A stretch of 64,000 bases of DNA from DAOUEO01 sp963763495. GTDB lineage: Bacteria; Chloroflexota; Dehalococcoidia; DSTF01; JALHUB01. The stretch is taken from positions 124,001 through 188,000 of the forward strand of contig CAVXOY010000021.1 of the NCBI GenBank assembly GCA_963763495.1, written 5' to 3'. Both the position numbers and the translations under genes were made by a program. A model generated the notes under the pieces. The model saw only the letters and a list, made by a program, of their open reading frames with translations. It did not search any database and was not told the DNA's origin. Shown here piece by piece: positions 56,143 through 64,000 of the stretch; within the stretch, counting starts at the first letter, position 1; each line of letters begins with the position of its first letter.

Positions 56143-56355
56143 TCAGGTGTAGACGGCAACGAGCACGGCGTCGTCAGGGTTGGCATCGTCGAAGAAGATG
56201 AGGGCGCACTTGCGGCCGGGGACCATCTCGCCGGCGGGGATGTTGCGGGCCACGGGCACGCCGGAGAGCCAGACGGAGAGGCTGCCCGCCACCTGCACGG
56301 TCGCAGTGTAGGCGCCGGAGTCGAAGGCTTTGAGTTCTCCCTTGCGAACGCGCAT
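56143..56355 (-). CDS. Small beta-rich protein of the phage-like module
   Basis: A 70-residue all-beta protein (KAFDSGAYTATVQVAGSLSVWLSGVPVARNIPAGEMVPGRKCALIFFDDANP). The pattern resembles small OB-like or tail-spike-adaptor domains that sit after tail-tip genes. The ATG follows AGGAGGAG. It begins 12 bases after the long tail gene stops. Confidence 0.55.
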   Translation of the reverse strand: MRVRKGELKAFDSGAYTATVQVAGSLSVWLSGVPVARNIPAGEMVPGRKCALIFFDDANPDDAVLVAVYT

Positions 56356-56367
56356 TGACGACTCCTC

Positions 56368-58350
56368 CTAGACGGCGCCCAGCCGGAGGCGCATCTGGTA
56401 GACAGGCGACGCTCCGGCGCGCGAGTAGTGCAGCGAGATGCCCAGCACGCGGCGGCAGGCCTCGCTCAGCCCGGCAGCGGCGTCGGTCACGGTCACGACG
56501 TCGTACAGCTCCTGGCCGCAGTTGACGGGCACGACGATCTCGCCGTCCAACGACGCCATCGCCGCCTTCCGCATCAGGGCGTCGACGCGCTCTTGCAGTT
56601 GGGCGGCGGTGGTCAGGTTGAGGTCGTGCACCTGGCGCAGGCGGTCGTAGACATCGTCGATGCTCTCCCAGTCGAAGGCGTCGAGCATGCGTCCCTGCCC
56701 GAAGACCTGGACGCGGTTGAAGTCGAGCGCTCCCGTCCCGTAGCGGCCGGAGAAGACGGGGTGGTCGGCGCCATAGGCGTAGTCGGCCTCTTGGTCGGGG
56801 AGGGGGTTCATCGCCAGGCCGCTCTCGCCGGCGATAGCGATCACGTCGGGCACGGTCTCCAGGAGACGCCGCACCGCCGTCCGGCCGTCCTCGCCGGGAT
56901 GGATGGCAAAGGAGGGGCGGAACGATGTGATCGTGGAGCTGCTGCTGTGGCAGCCAAGCTCCAGACCCGCCCGCGCGAAGAGGAAGCTGAGCAACTGAAA
57001 GACGGTCGCCGTACCTGCGGCCCAGGCGTATTCGCGGCGGGCCCGCCACCTCTCCAGCAGCGACCAGCCACCGCCGGCATGGAGGGTGAAGGTGGCCTTC
57101 CCCGCGCCGCTGCCGTACTCCCAGCCATCGATCCAGTAGCGCGGCCCGACGGAGACGGCGGGGCCATCGCTGGTGACGTAGCCGGGGCTAACGTCGACCT
57201 GGGAGCCGCGCTTGATGAGGGAGAGCGACCCGCTCGTCAGGTCACGGTAGCGGCCGTCGTCGTTGCGGAGGACGATGCGGACGCGCCCGTCGAAGGGGGC
57301 GGTCTCTTCCCGCACCTCCAGCACGTCATCGCTTAGGTCGAGGACGGAGGTGTCGAACGGGGCACGCCATACGCCGGAGGGGGCGGAGAGCCAGGCCGCA
57401 GTCGAGCTGTGGGTCATCGCGACGCCGTACGCGCTGCTGACGTCGAAGGGCACGGGCTCGCGCCAGGTGTGGGTGAGGAAGTCGCCGAGCGCGGAGACGT
57501 GCGTCCAGAAGGGTCGCGAATAGGACTGGCTGCCGCTGAACTTCTCGACGAACAGCATGCGGTAGGTGTCGGCTCTGTCGAGGGAGGGTGCGCGGAACTC
57601 CACGCCGGAGCCGGCATCGGCGCGGCTCAGTTCGGCCAGGCCCGACCAGGTATCGATGGGTTGGTTGAAGCCGTCGCCGTAGATCGCCGTCCAGACACCG
57701 CCGGCGCCGGAGGCATCGGTGCCGGCGACGACGACGTTGAAATCGATGGAGTAGCAGCAGGCCAGCCCCGTCACTGAAGCGAGGCTGTTGCTCCAGGCGG
57801 CAGGCGAGCCCCAGACGCCGCCGCTGCGCTTGACTCGGTACACGGTCGCGCCGACGGAGTAGAAGAGGAGGGCGGTGCCGTCGCTCTTCAGGCCGGCGGC
57901 CAGCCAGCCCACAGCGCCGGACGCCGTCGCCACCGTGACCGGGCCGGCGAACGACTCGCCGTAGTCGCCGCTCTCCGCGAGCTTGATCGTCACGTTGTCG
58001 GTGTCGACGTAGAAGAGGAGGACGGCGGCAGCGGAGGCGGCAAGAGCGATCCCCGCCGTCGCGGAGACGGTCGCAAAGGAGGACCAGGCCGCAAAGTCGC
58101 TGCCCGGGCCGGGGTCGACGACCCGCTGCAGGTAGAGGCTGTTTGCGGAGGGATCGACGCGGGCGCGGACGAGGGAGCCGTCGCCGGGCATCGTCGCGGC
58201 ATGGAAGTAGTCGCTCTCGCCGCCGCTGTAGAGCCGCTCCCAGGCCAGGCGGGCGACGTTGCCGATGCGATTCCTGATCCGGACCTGGACGTAAGGGACG
58301 GCGCTGGCGCTCTTCTGGGCTGCCAAAAGGGAGTCGGTAAGCTGACGCAT
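56368..58350 (-). CDS. Phage tail/baseplate-hub-like protein
   Basis: A 660-residue protein without signal peptide or membrane segments. An N-terminal part mentions RIRNRIGNVARLAWERLYSG, followed by a beta-propeller-like section of repeated blocks (AWSSFATVSATAGIALAAS, VTVATASGAVGWLAAGLKSDG, and others). The C-terminal third has VLEVREETAPFDGRVRIVLRNDDGRY, GPRYWIDGWEYGSG and LLERWRARREYAW, as seen in tail-tip or hub proteins of siphovirus-like particles. The assignment rests on layout and composition rather than on a single motif. No clear ribosome site precedes the ATG. Confidence 0.55.
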   Translation of the reverse strand: MRQLTDSLLAAQKSASAVPYVQVRIRNRIGNVARLAWERLYSGGESDYFHAATMPGDGSLVRARVDPSANSLYLQRVVDPGPGSDFAAWSSFATVSATAGIALAASAAAVLLFYVDTDNVTIKLAESGDYGESFAGPVTVATASGAVGWLAAGLKSDGTALLFYSVGATVYRVKRSGGVWGSPAAWSNSLASVTGLACCYSIDFNVVVAGTDASGAGGVWTAIYGDGFNQPIDTWSGLAELSRADAGSGVEFRAPSLDRADTYRMLFVEKFSGSQSYSRPFWTHVSALGDFLTHTWREPVPFDVSSAYGVAMTHSSTAAWLSAPSGVWRAPFDTSVLDLSDDVLEVREETAPFDGRVRIVLRNDDGRYRDLTSGSLSLIKRGSQVDVSPGYVTSDGPAVSVGPRYWIDGWEYGSGAGKATFTLHAGGGWSLLERWRARREYAWAAGTATVFQLLSFLFARAGLELGCHSSSSTITSFRPSFAIHPGEDGRTAVRRLLETVPDVIAIAGESGLAMNPLPDQEADYAYGADHPVFSGRYGTGALDFNRVQVFGQGRMLDAFDWESIDDVYDRLRQVHDLNLTTAAQLQERVDALMRKAAMASLDGEIVVPVNCGQELYDVVTVTDAAAGLSEACRRVLGISLHYSRAGASPVYQMRLRLGAV

Positions 58351-58380
58351 AGTCTAAATAAAGGAAGGTATTGCCCGACG

Positions 58381-59016
58381 CTAGGGGGATAGACCTCCCG
58401 CCTGGCTCTCCGCCGCCAAAGCGGGACGATACAGGCGGCGAGCCCGCACACCACTGCGGCGGCCATGTCGAGCCAGGGCGGCGGCAAAGGCGGCCATACG
58501 CTCCTGGCCCCAGACAAGGTAACTGCGCCAGACATCGCTGCCGCCGGCGTTGACGCGGTTGGCGGCGAAGCTCGCCCACTCCAGCGCGGCGTAGGCAGCG
58601 GCGCCGGTGGCGAGGACATCCTCGAGAGCCGGCGGGACCGTAGAGGTCGTATCGTCGAGCGTGTGGAGCCTGCCGTAGAAGACGTTGACATCCTGCGCGG
58701 TCAGCGGCGGCGAGTCGACCAGCAGGGTGAGGGTGTCCGCCCAAAGAGAGAAGGAGACGTAGGCGGGCGGGTACTGTCCCACCGGGTACTCCACCGCCTC
58801 GACGACGACGCGGTCGCTCAGCGACGCCAGCGATAGGTCGCGGCTGCCGGCGCTGGTGGTGAGGACAGCCTTCGCCTCCCAGGGAACAGCCAGGCTGAGC
58901 TCGCGCAGCGCCCGCGCGATGTGCCGGTCGATCTCGTCGTCGGACCAGCGGTAGGCGGCAGAGTCTTCGTCGTGAAGGTCGCGGCGGACCAGAGTTCTCA
59001 TCTGGGGAAGGTTCAT
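58381..59016 (-). CDS. Head-tail adaptor-like protein
   Basis: A 211-residue protein. The N-terminus LPQMRTLVRRDLHDEDSAAYRWSDDEIDRHIARALRELS has the pattern of phage head-tail connector/adaptor proteins (W-S-D-x-E-I-x-x-x-I-x-x-A). It continues with beta strands (DRVVVEAVEYPVGQYPPAYVSFSLW, VNVFYGRLHTLDD) and a helical end with ALEDVLATGAAAYAALEWA. This is a recurring small protein of unclear function in tailed-phage-like clusters. The ATG follows AGGAG. Confidence 0.58.
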   Translation of the reverse strand: MNLPQMRTLVRRDLHDEDSAAYRWSDDEIDRHIARALRELSLAVPWEAKAVLTTSAGSRDLSLASLSDRVVVEAVEYPVGQYPPAYVSFSLWADTLTLLVDSPPLTAQDVNVFYGRLHTLDDTTSTVPPALEDVLATGAAAYAALEWASFAANRVNAGGSDVWRSYLVWGQERMAAFAAALARHGRRSGVRARRLYRPALAAESQAGGLSP

Positions 59017-59026
59017 CGCTTTGCTC

Positions 59027-59494
59027 CTACTGAAGCTCCAGCACGGCGAAGACGAGAGGCGTCTCGGCGGTGCTGGCGCGCAGGATAGCAGAGCCGCCGC
59101 TGACCCGCCACTGGGGCCGGAAGACGTGGCTCCCGGCCGTCACCTCGGTGAGCCAGGCGATCTGGAGGTCCTGGGTGTAACCGGCCTGTACCTGCTGCAC
59201 TCCCTTCGTCTGTCCTTGCCGCACACCGTCGATCGTGAAGTCGAAGCAGATGAACTGAAGGCTGCCGCTGTAGACGGCGCTCATGAGCAGCAGCCAGACC
59301 CAACCGGCGCCGGTCGTCAGATTGACTCACTAGGTTGGCGGTGTCGATGTCGACGAAGGAGGTGCTGGGGTCGAGTAGTCGCCGGCGGTGCGGACGACGC
59401 GGGCGATCTGATGGCCACCACCACCACTGCCACCTCCTCCCTCGATGGCGCCTCCCGCTTCGACCAGCTCTCCGAACAAGCGCAACCTTCCCAT
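59027..59494 (-). CDS. Tail-fibre/structural-like beta protein, frameshifted
   Basis: An ATG at 59494 follows AGGAGGAGTCG and gives GRLRLFGELVEAGGAIEG and a glycine run, then VVRTAGDYST. After shifts near 59385 and 59315 it continues FVDIDTANL, then TTGAGWVWLLLMSAVYSGSLQFICFDFTIDGVRQG, to LVFAVLELQ. The pattern (TTSTSFVDVDxTNL, LTTGA, a small beta sandwich) is common in structural proteins of phage-like gene sets. About 155 residues in total. Confidence 0.55.
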
Positions 59495-59503
59495 CGACTC
59501 CTC

Positions 59504-59902
59504 CTAGCTAGGGGTGGCGTAGACGTTGAGAAGAAGGCTCGTCGCCGTCGCCGAGACGACCTTCAGGAAGACGGTTGCGCCGCGCACCTCCGCCTCCAGG
59601 GCGGGAAGGGAGTTGGCGGCCAGTTCCGCCTCGCTGAAGTCGCGGGCGGCGCCGCGGAAGTACTTGCCGGCGGCGGCGTTCCAGTTGAGGATTTGCACCT
59701 TGAGCGCCGTGAGGCCGGTGCTCCCCGTAGCGTCGATGTCGAAGCGGACGCGGCGGTAGCCGGCGCAGTCCACGCCGACGCTGCGGGCCGTCGGGTCGCC
59801 GCTGTCGGGGGCGGTGAGCGCCTGGCGGTGGAGGACGGTCGCCGCCTCCTCGTAGACGGGGGCTTTGGGGACGCCTCGGGTGTCGATGCGGACGTCAGCC
59901 AC
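59504..59902 (-). CDS. Hypothetical structural protein, first gene of the phage-like module
   Basis: A 132-residue beta-rich protein (YRRVRFDIDATGSTGLTALKVQILNWN, GKYFRGAARDF, EVRGATVFLKVVSATATSLLLNVYATPS). The GTG at 59902 follows AAGGAG. The strand pattern suggests a jelly-roll or head-fibre domain. No family recognised. It is the promoter-proximal gene of the module. Confidence 0.5.
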   Translation of the reverse strand: MADVRIDTRGVPKAPVYEEAATVLHRQALTAPDSGDPTARSVGVDCAGYRRVRFDIDATGSTGLTALKVQILNWNAAAGKYFRGAARDFSEAELAANSLPALEAEVRGATVFLKVVSATATSLLLNVYATPS

Positions 59903-59954
59903 GGCTTACTCCTTGTTGTCGAATGGGGCGCTTGCCCGGCGGCAAGCAGAGCGA

Positions 59955-59984
59955 ATAATAGAATATGCGTTCTTGTGCCGTCAA
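59955..59984 (-). promoter_or_regulatory. Sigma-70 promoter of the phage-like module
   Basis: On the minus strand TTGACG (59979-59984), an 18-base spacer and TATTAT (59955-59960). It starts transcription about 45 bases before the GTG at 59902, divergent from the promoter at 60033-60061. The module thus has its own host-type promoter. Confidence 0.65.
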
Positions 59985-60032
59985 GGGAGACGTGGCACCT
60001 GTCGTGAAGAAAACTCCGCCAGAATTCGGCAC

Positions 60033-60061
60033 TTGACAAAATATCGCGAGCACCCTATACT
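60033..60061 (+). promoter_or_regulatory. Strong sigma-70 promoter of the arylsulfotransferase-like gene
   Basis: TTGACA (perfect), 17 bases, TATACT (60056-60061). One of the best promoter matches in the window. The leader before the ATG at 60108 is about 40 bases and carries GGGAGGTGC. Confidence 0.78.
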
Positions 60062-60107
60062 CGCCTCCCCCGCCATACTCACTGGCTGCAATGCCACCGG
60101 GAGGTGC

Positions 60108-62167
60108 ATGATGCGCGCTCGACGGCTGGTTCGAGCTGCGATTCTAGCGGTGCTGATGACGGGAGCCGGGCTGAACCCAGCCGCCATCGGAGCGCAAGAG
60201 CAAACAGTCGGACTGTTCCTGAATGAACCGGGCTCCTTCCAGGGCTACACGCTGTTTGACCCCATGGACTACACAACCACTTATCTGATCGACAATGAGG
60301 GGAGACTCGTTCACTCCTGGGACAGTGAGTTCTCGCCTGGGGGCGCCGCCGCATCTGCTGGACAACGGCAATCTGCTTCGCCTCGGCCGGCAGGGCTGAC
60401 GACCGTGGAGGTGGAGCTGCCTCTCGCTGAAGGAGAAGGCACTAGGCTCGAGGAGTTCGCCTGGGATGGGACACTCGTTTGGCAGTACGAATACCCGGAT
60501 GATGAACACGCCGTCCACCATGACATGAAGAAACTGCCAAATGGCAACGTGCTGATGATCGCCTGGGAGTACAAGACGGCTGCCGAGGCTATCGCCGCCG
60601 GAAGGGATCCCTGCGCTGCTCCTAGACGGCGCACTCTATCCCGACCACATCATCGAAGTTGAGCCTACAGGCGCCATCCGGCGGGAATATTGTCTGGGAG
60701 TGGCACGTGTGGGACCACCTGGTCCAGGACTACGATCCCACAAAGGAGAACTACGGCGCTCGTCGCCGATCACCCGGAGCTGATCGATGTCAACTACTGC
60801 CTGTTCCTTTCTCTGCGGCAGGGGAATCGCCGACTGGTTGCACACCAACTCCGTCGACTACAACGAAGAGTTCGATCAGATCGTGGTGAGCGTTCGTCAT
60901 TTCAGCGAGATCTGGGTGATCGACCACAGCACGACGACGGCGGAGGCGGCCGGCCACAGCGGCGGTAACAGCGGAAAGGGCGGCGACCTTCTGTACAGGT
61001 GGGGTAATCCTGAGGCTTACAGGAGCCGGGGACGCAGACGATCAGAAGTTCTTCTCGCAGCATGACGCTCAATGGATCGATCCCGGTCTACCCGGAGAGG
61101 GGAACATCCTGGTCTTCAACAACCTCGCGGGCCTTGTAGACGGTCCTGGTACTCCTCCGTCGATGAGATCGTGCCGCCCGTTGACAGCGAGGGCAACTAT
61201 TCACTGACGCCCGGCCAGTCGTACGGCCCCGAAGAACGAGCATGGAGATACATAGCTGAGAATCCCACTGATTTCTTCTCCGTGATCATCTCCGGCGCGC
61301 AGCGCCTTCCCAACGGCAATACACTTGCCTGCGAAGGCGTCCCCGGCATCTTCTCCGAGGTCACTCTCAAGCGGCGAGACCGTGTGGCGATACGTGAGCC
61401 CGGTCACTGAGCAGGGCCCCATCTACCAGGGAGATTCTTCGGTCGGCAACTGGGCCTTCCGGGCGAATCGATATGCGCCGGATTATCCCGGACTGGCGGG
61501 CAAAGACCTGACGCCGGGAGATCCCATCGAACTCTACCACCCGGACAGCGACGGCGACGGCGTGTGGGACGAGCCAGACAACTGCCCCTCTGTCCCGAAC
61601 GCCGACCAGACCAACACGCCGCTCGGCCCCATCGACAACGGGCCCGACATCGCCGGCGACGATATCACCAACCCTTACGAGGACGCCGTCGGCGACGCCT
61701 GCGACGACGACGCCGATAACGACGGCCTGCCCGATGCCCAGGAGTCCGACTCCGCCTGCCCCTTCCGCCTCACCCGCGACAGCGACGGCGACGGCTCCCT
61801 CGACGGCTACGAGGTAACACAAAGCTCCGACCCTTGCGACCCCGCGAGCAAGCCGTGCCTCGGCTCCGCCGACGATTCCGACGGCGACGGCTTCACGGAC
61901 GACGTGGAGGCCAGAGGCTGGGGCACTGACCCCTACTCCAAAGACTCGGACGGCGACGCCTGCCCGGACGAAACGAGATCGCCTCCGTCAACGACTGACA
62001 AGCAGGCCAACATCCTGGACGTCCTCTGGGTGGCGAAGATGGCCTTCGGGATCATTCCACCACACCTAGCGCTTGATCTGGACAAGAACGGAGCGCTCAA
62101 CATCCTCGATGTCCAGATGGAGGCGAAGAACTCAACGCTGCTGAGACCACATGCTCCCTGTCCCTAA
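60108..62167 (+). pseudogene. Secreted arylsulfotransferase-like protein with Ca-binding repeats and a dockerin-like end, multiply frameshifted
   Basis: Pieces in three frames are collinear. A signal peptide (LVRAAILAVLMTGAGLNPAAIGAQ) precedes an ASST-like domain: GYTLFDPMDYTTTYLIDNEGRLVHSW, LDNGNLLRLG, WQYEYPDDEHAVHHDMKKLPNGNVLMIAWE, NIVWEWHVWDHLVQDYDP, DWLHTNSVDYNEEFDQIVVSVRHFSEIWVIDHS and RLPNGNTLACEG. Thrombospondin-3-type calcium loops (DSDGDGVWDEPDNCPSVPNADQ, DSDGDGFTDD) follow, then a dockerin-like NILDVLWVAKMAFGI plus DLDKNGALNILDVQ. At least six shifts are needed for about 680 residues. Likely an exported enzyme attached or assembled outside the cell. It could be real decay or sequence error. 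Confidence 0.68.
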
Positions 62168-62210
62168 AAAGCACACGTCGCTGCAGATAGAGAGACCCCC
62201 CACCATCAGT

Positions 62211-62907
62211 TGACCTTGCCCCCAAGAACGAGTCCAGTCCCAATGTTGGTGCACACGGGTTCTGAACCAGCGGAAGGGGGCATTTGTCATGGTCAAGAGG
62301 CGTCTCACTCCGGAGCAGATCATCAACCAGCTCAGGGAGGCGGAGGTCGAATTGGGCAGGGGGATGAAGGTTCCCGGGGTCTGCAAGAAGCTGGTGGCGG
62401 ACTTGTCTCTGGACAACGCCATTCTGAGGCAGGCGACCAAGGGAAACTCCTCAGCCCGGTGAAGAGAAGGCTTGCGGTCGAGGAGGTGCGGGACGCCCTC
62501 GTCCGCGACGTCGTCTCCGAGCGCCGGGCGTGCAGGGTACTGGGGCAGGTCCGTTCGACACAGAGGAGGGAGTGGGGTATCCTCCTGACGATGAGCGCCG
62601 GCTCCTGAGACGCACGGTGGGGCTGTCAATGGAGTACGGTCTCTACGGCTACCGGAGGATAGCGGCGATGCTGCGTGAGGAAGGGTGGCTGGTGAACCAC
62701 AAGCGGGTGGCGAGGCTATGACGGCGGGTGGGAGTGAAGACGCTGTACATCGAGCCCGTGAGTCCTTGGGAGAACGGCTACATCGAGTCCTTCAACGATA
62801 AGCTGCGGGACGAGTTCTTGCACAGCGAGACGTTTGACACGGTGCTGGAAGCACAGCTGCTGGTCGAGAACTGGCGGCGGCACTCCGTTGTAGTGCCGCC
62901 CTCATAG
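62211..62907 (+). mobile_element. Degenerate IS3-family insertion sequence
   Basis: The left end begins TGACCTTGCCCCCA. A frame at 62290 gives the IS3 orfA start (VKRRLTPEQIINQLREAEVELGRGM) but loses its middle. OrfB remnants follow in shifted frames: RRLAVEEVRDALV, MEYGLYGYRRIAAMLREEGWLVNHKRVARL, then PVSPWENGYIESFNDKLRDEFLHSE, the C-terminal DDE region with its catalytic Glu. The part with the first two Asp is deleted, so it cannot transpose by itself. It directly follows the arylsulfotransferase-like gene. Confidence 0.8.
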
Positions 62908-63035
62908 CTCGCTCGGATACCGTCCTCCGGCGCCGGAGGCCGTGCAGCCATGACCATCAGGCTCCGCCGCGCTGCGCCTGCAGGCCATGGTTACACTAGC
63001 ATAGACTGTGCTAGCGTTTGTGGGGGAAAGGCTAG

Positions 63036-64000
63036 GTGACGCATACTCGGCATGGCCCGAGCCTAAGCGGGATTCTGGCGCCGCAACGGGTCACGCTTGC
63101 CGCGCTGCTGGCGGTGTCGCTAGCCCTGCGCCTCATCGTCGCCTGGCGGCCAATCCCGGAGTTGGTCCTCAAGACGCTGCCTGATGACGCCTTCTACTAC
63201 TTCACAACCGCGCACAACATCGCCCATGGCCTAGCGGCGAGCCTGGACGGCCACACAGCGACCAACGGCTTCCATCCGCTCTGGATGGCGATGCTGGTAC
63301 CGGTGTGCCGTGTCTTGGAGCGTGACCTCGCCGTTCACGCGGCGCTGACGTTGACGGCGCTGCTGGATACCGCGACCATCGCGCTGGTGTACATGGCTGC
63401 GCGACGATTGACTGGCCGACAGGCGCCGTCGCTGCTCGCCGCTGCCGCCTATGCGCTCAACCCCGTGATCGTGCTGAGTGCGGTGAACGGAATGGAGAGC
63501 GCCGTTGTGCTCTTCACCGGAGTGTTGCTGCTCAACCTGTACTTGCGCCTGCTCGACCCCAGGACCCGGTCGCCCGGGTTGCTCACGTTCGCTGTCTTCG
63601 GCGCTGTAGCTGGTCTTGCCATCCTGGCCCGCACCGACGGCGTGTTCCTGGTGATAGCGCTGTTACTAGCGCTCACAACGATGCTTCAGCCGTTGCCCTG
63701 GCATCGGCCGGCGGTCGCAGCCGTTGTGGCGATCCTCGTCGTGGCCCCATGGTTCGGCTGGAGCCTGGCCCGATTCAGCACACCGTTCCAGGTCAGCGGT
63801 GAGGCTAGCACCTGGATTGAACATCGGGCGTTCGACCCGGCAGCAAACCGGCCGTTTCGTGACAGTTTGGGGCACGGAGCCAGCCGGATTCAGCGCTCCC
63901 TCACGGCCAACCTGGCTGAAGACTACTTCTACGGCCGTATCTGGCTGGTAGCTGGCCTGGCGACGTTGGCTGGAGCCGCCGCCGTCGCCGCGATGCGCGG
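63036..64000 (+). CDS. GT39-like membrane glycosyltransferase, partial
   Basis: An open frame runs from a GTG at 63036 (GGGGGAAAGG upstream) through the end of the window, 321 codons without a stop. It has many membrane segments (VTLAALLAVSLALRLIVAW, LLTFAVFGAVAGLAILA, PAVAAVVAILVVAPWFGWSLA). The first external loop has LPDDAFYYFTTAHNIAHG and TNGFHPLWMAML, typical of GT39/PMT-like enzymes that use polyprenyl-phosphate sugars. The NGxHPLW motif groups it with a subfamily of uncharacterised bacterial proteins. The C-terminus is outside the window. Confidence 0.75.
   Translation, partial: MTHTRHGPSLSGILAPQRVTLAALLAVSLALRLIVAWRPIPELVLKTLPDDAFYYFTTAHNIAHGLAASLDGHTATNGFHPLWMAMLVPVCRVLERDLAVHAALTLTALLDTATIALVYMAARRLTGRQAPSLLAAAAYALNPVIVLSAVNGMESAVVLFTGVLLLNLYLRLLDPRTRSPGLLTFAVFGAVAGLAILARTDGVFLVIALLLALTTMLQPLPWHRPAVAAVVAILVVAPWFGWSLARFSTPFQVSGEASTWIEHRAFDPAANRPFRDSLGHGASRIQRSLTANLAEDYFYGRIWLVAGLATLAGAAAVAAMR

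Noticed and set aside
55625..59902. Complete prophage
   Set aside because: No integrase, repressor, portal, terminase, capsid or attachment repeats are seen; only tail-like and small structural genes.

Overview
The window is GC-rich bacterial chromosome. The gene set suggests a member of the Chloroflexota, plausibly Dehalococcoidia-like. The evidence is an 11-subunit complex I (nuoABCDHIJKLMN, no nuoEFG), a GlnR-like orphan regulator beside amtB-amtB-glnA, HspR-type heat-shock control, and no outer-membrane or LPS genes. This placement is an inference from gene content, not from a marker-gene tree. Many unmistakable housekeeping genes (valS, nuoL, nuoH, clpC, both amtB copies) carry single-base frameshifts, and clpC carries a 253-bp near-identical tandem copy. 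The simplest reading is a draft or metagenomic assembly with indel errors, so most broken genes here should not be read as true pseudogenes.

Layout. 1-5.2 kb: the end of a flavin disulfide reductase, an AbrB/PIN toxin-antitoxin pair, an interrupted hypothetical membrane gene, a methyltransferase, a MarR regulator, tRNA-Thr(CGT) and a GT39-type membrane glycosyltransferase. 5.3-10.5 kb: a nitrogen-assimilation locus made of a GlnR-like response regulator with a degenerate receiver domain, two tandem ammonium transporters and glutamine synthetase. Each amtB is preceded by four 5-mers at an exact 11-bp period, placed identically against a TAGACT -10 box. 10.5-21.4 kb: a methyltransferase and the nuo operon on the minus strand, with a clear sigma-70 promoter. 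21.4-31.3 kb: valS, a second methyltransferase, a hypothetical gene, secA, prs, a small winged-helix regulator and a membrane-anchored alpha/beta-hydrolase-like protein.

31.4-37.6 kb is a proteostasis cluster: hsp20 divergent from dnaJ-htrA-hspR-clpC. A HAIR-like inverted repeat sits between the two facing promoters, which suggests HspR controls both sides. 37.6-43.3 kb holds small membrane proteins, a short dispersed repeat in three copies and a double ABC-2-type exporter (ATPase-permease-ATPase-permease). 43.3-49.6 kb holds two related branched-chain-amino-acid-type binding lipoproteins with copied promoters, an amidohydrolase between them, a crotonase plus a decayed fragment of a crotonase tail, and frameshifted small genes that include a probable toxin-antitoxin pair.

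49.9-55.5 kb: a cytidylate-kinase-like protein, plsY, rimI, ruvB, a TIGR04076 protein and a nucleotidyltransferase. 55.6-59.9 kb: a compact minus-strand module of phage-tail-like genes with its own promoter but no capsid, portal, terminase or integrase. 60.1-62.2 kb: a secreted arylsulfotransferase-like protein with calcium-binding repeats and a dockerin-like end, broken by several frameshifts. The window closes with a wrecked IS3-family element and the start of another membrane glycosyltransferase.
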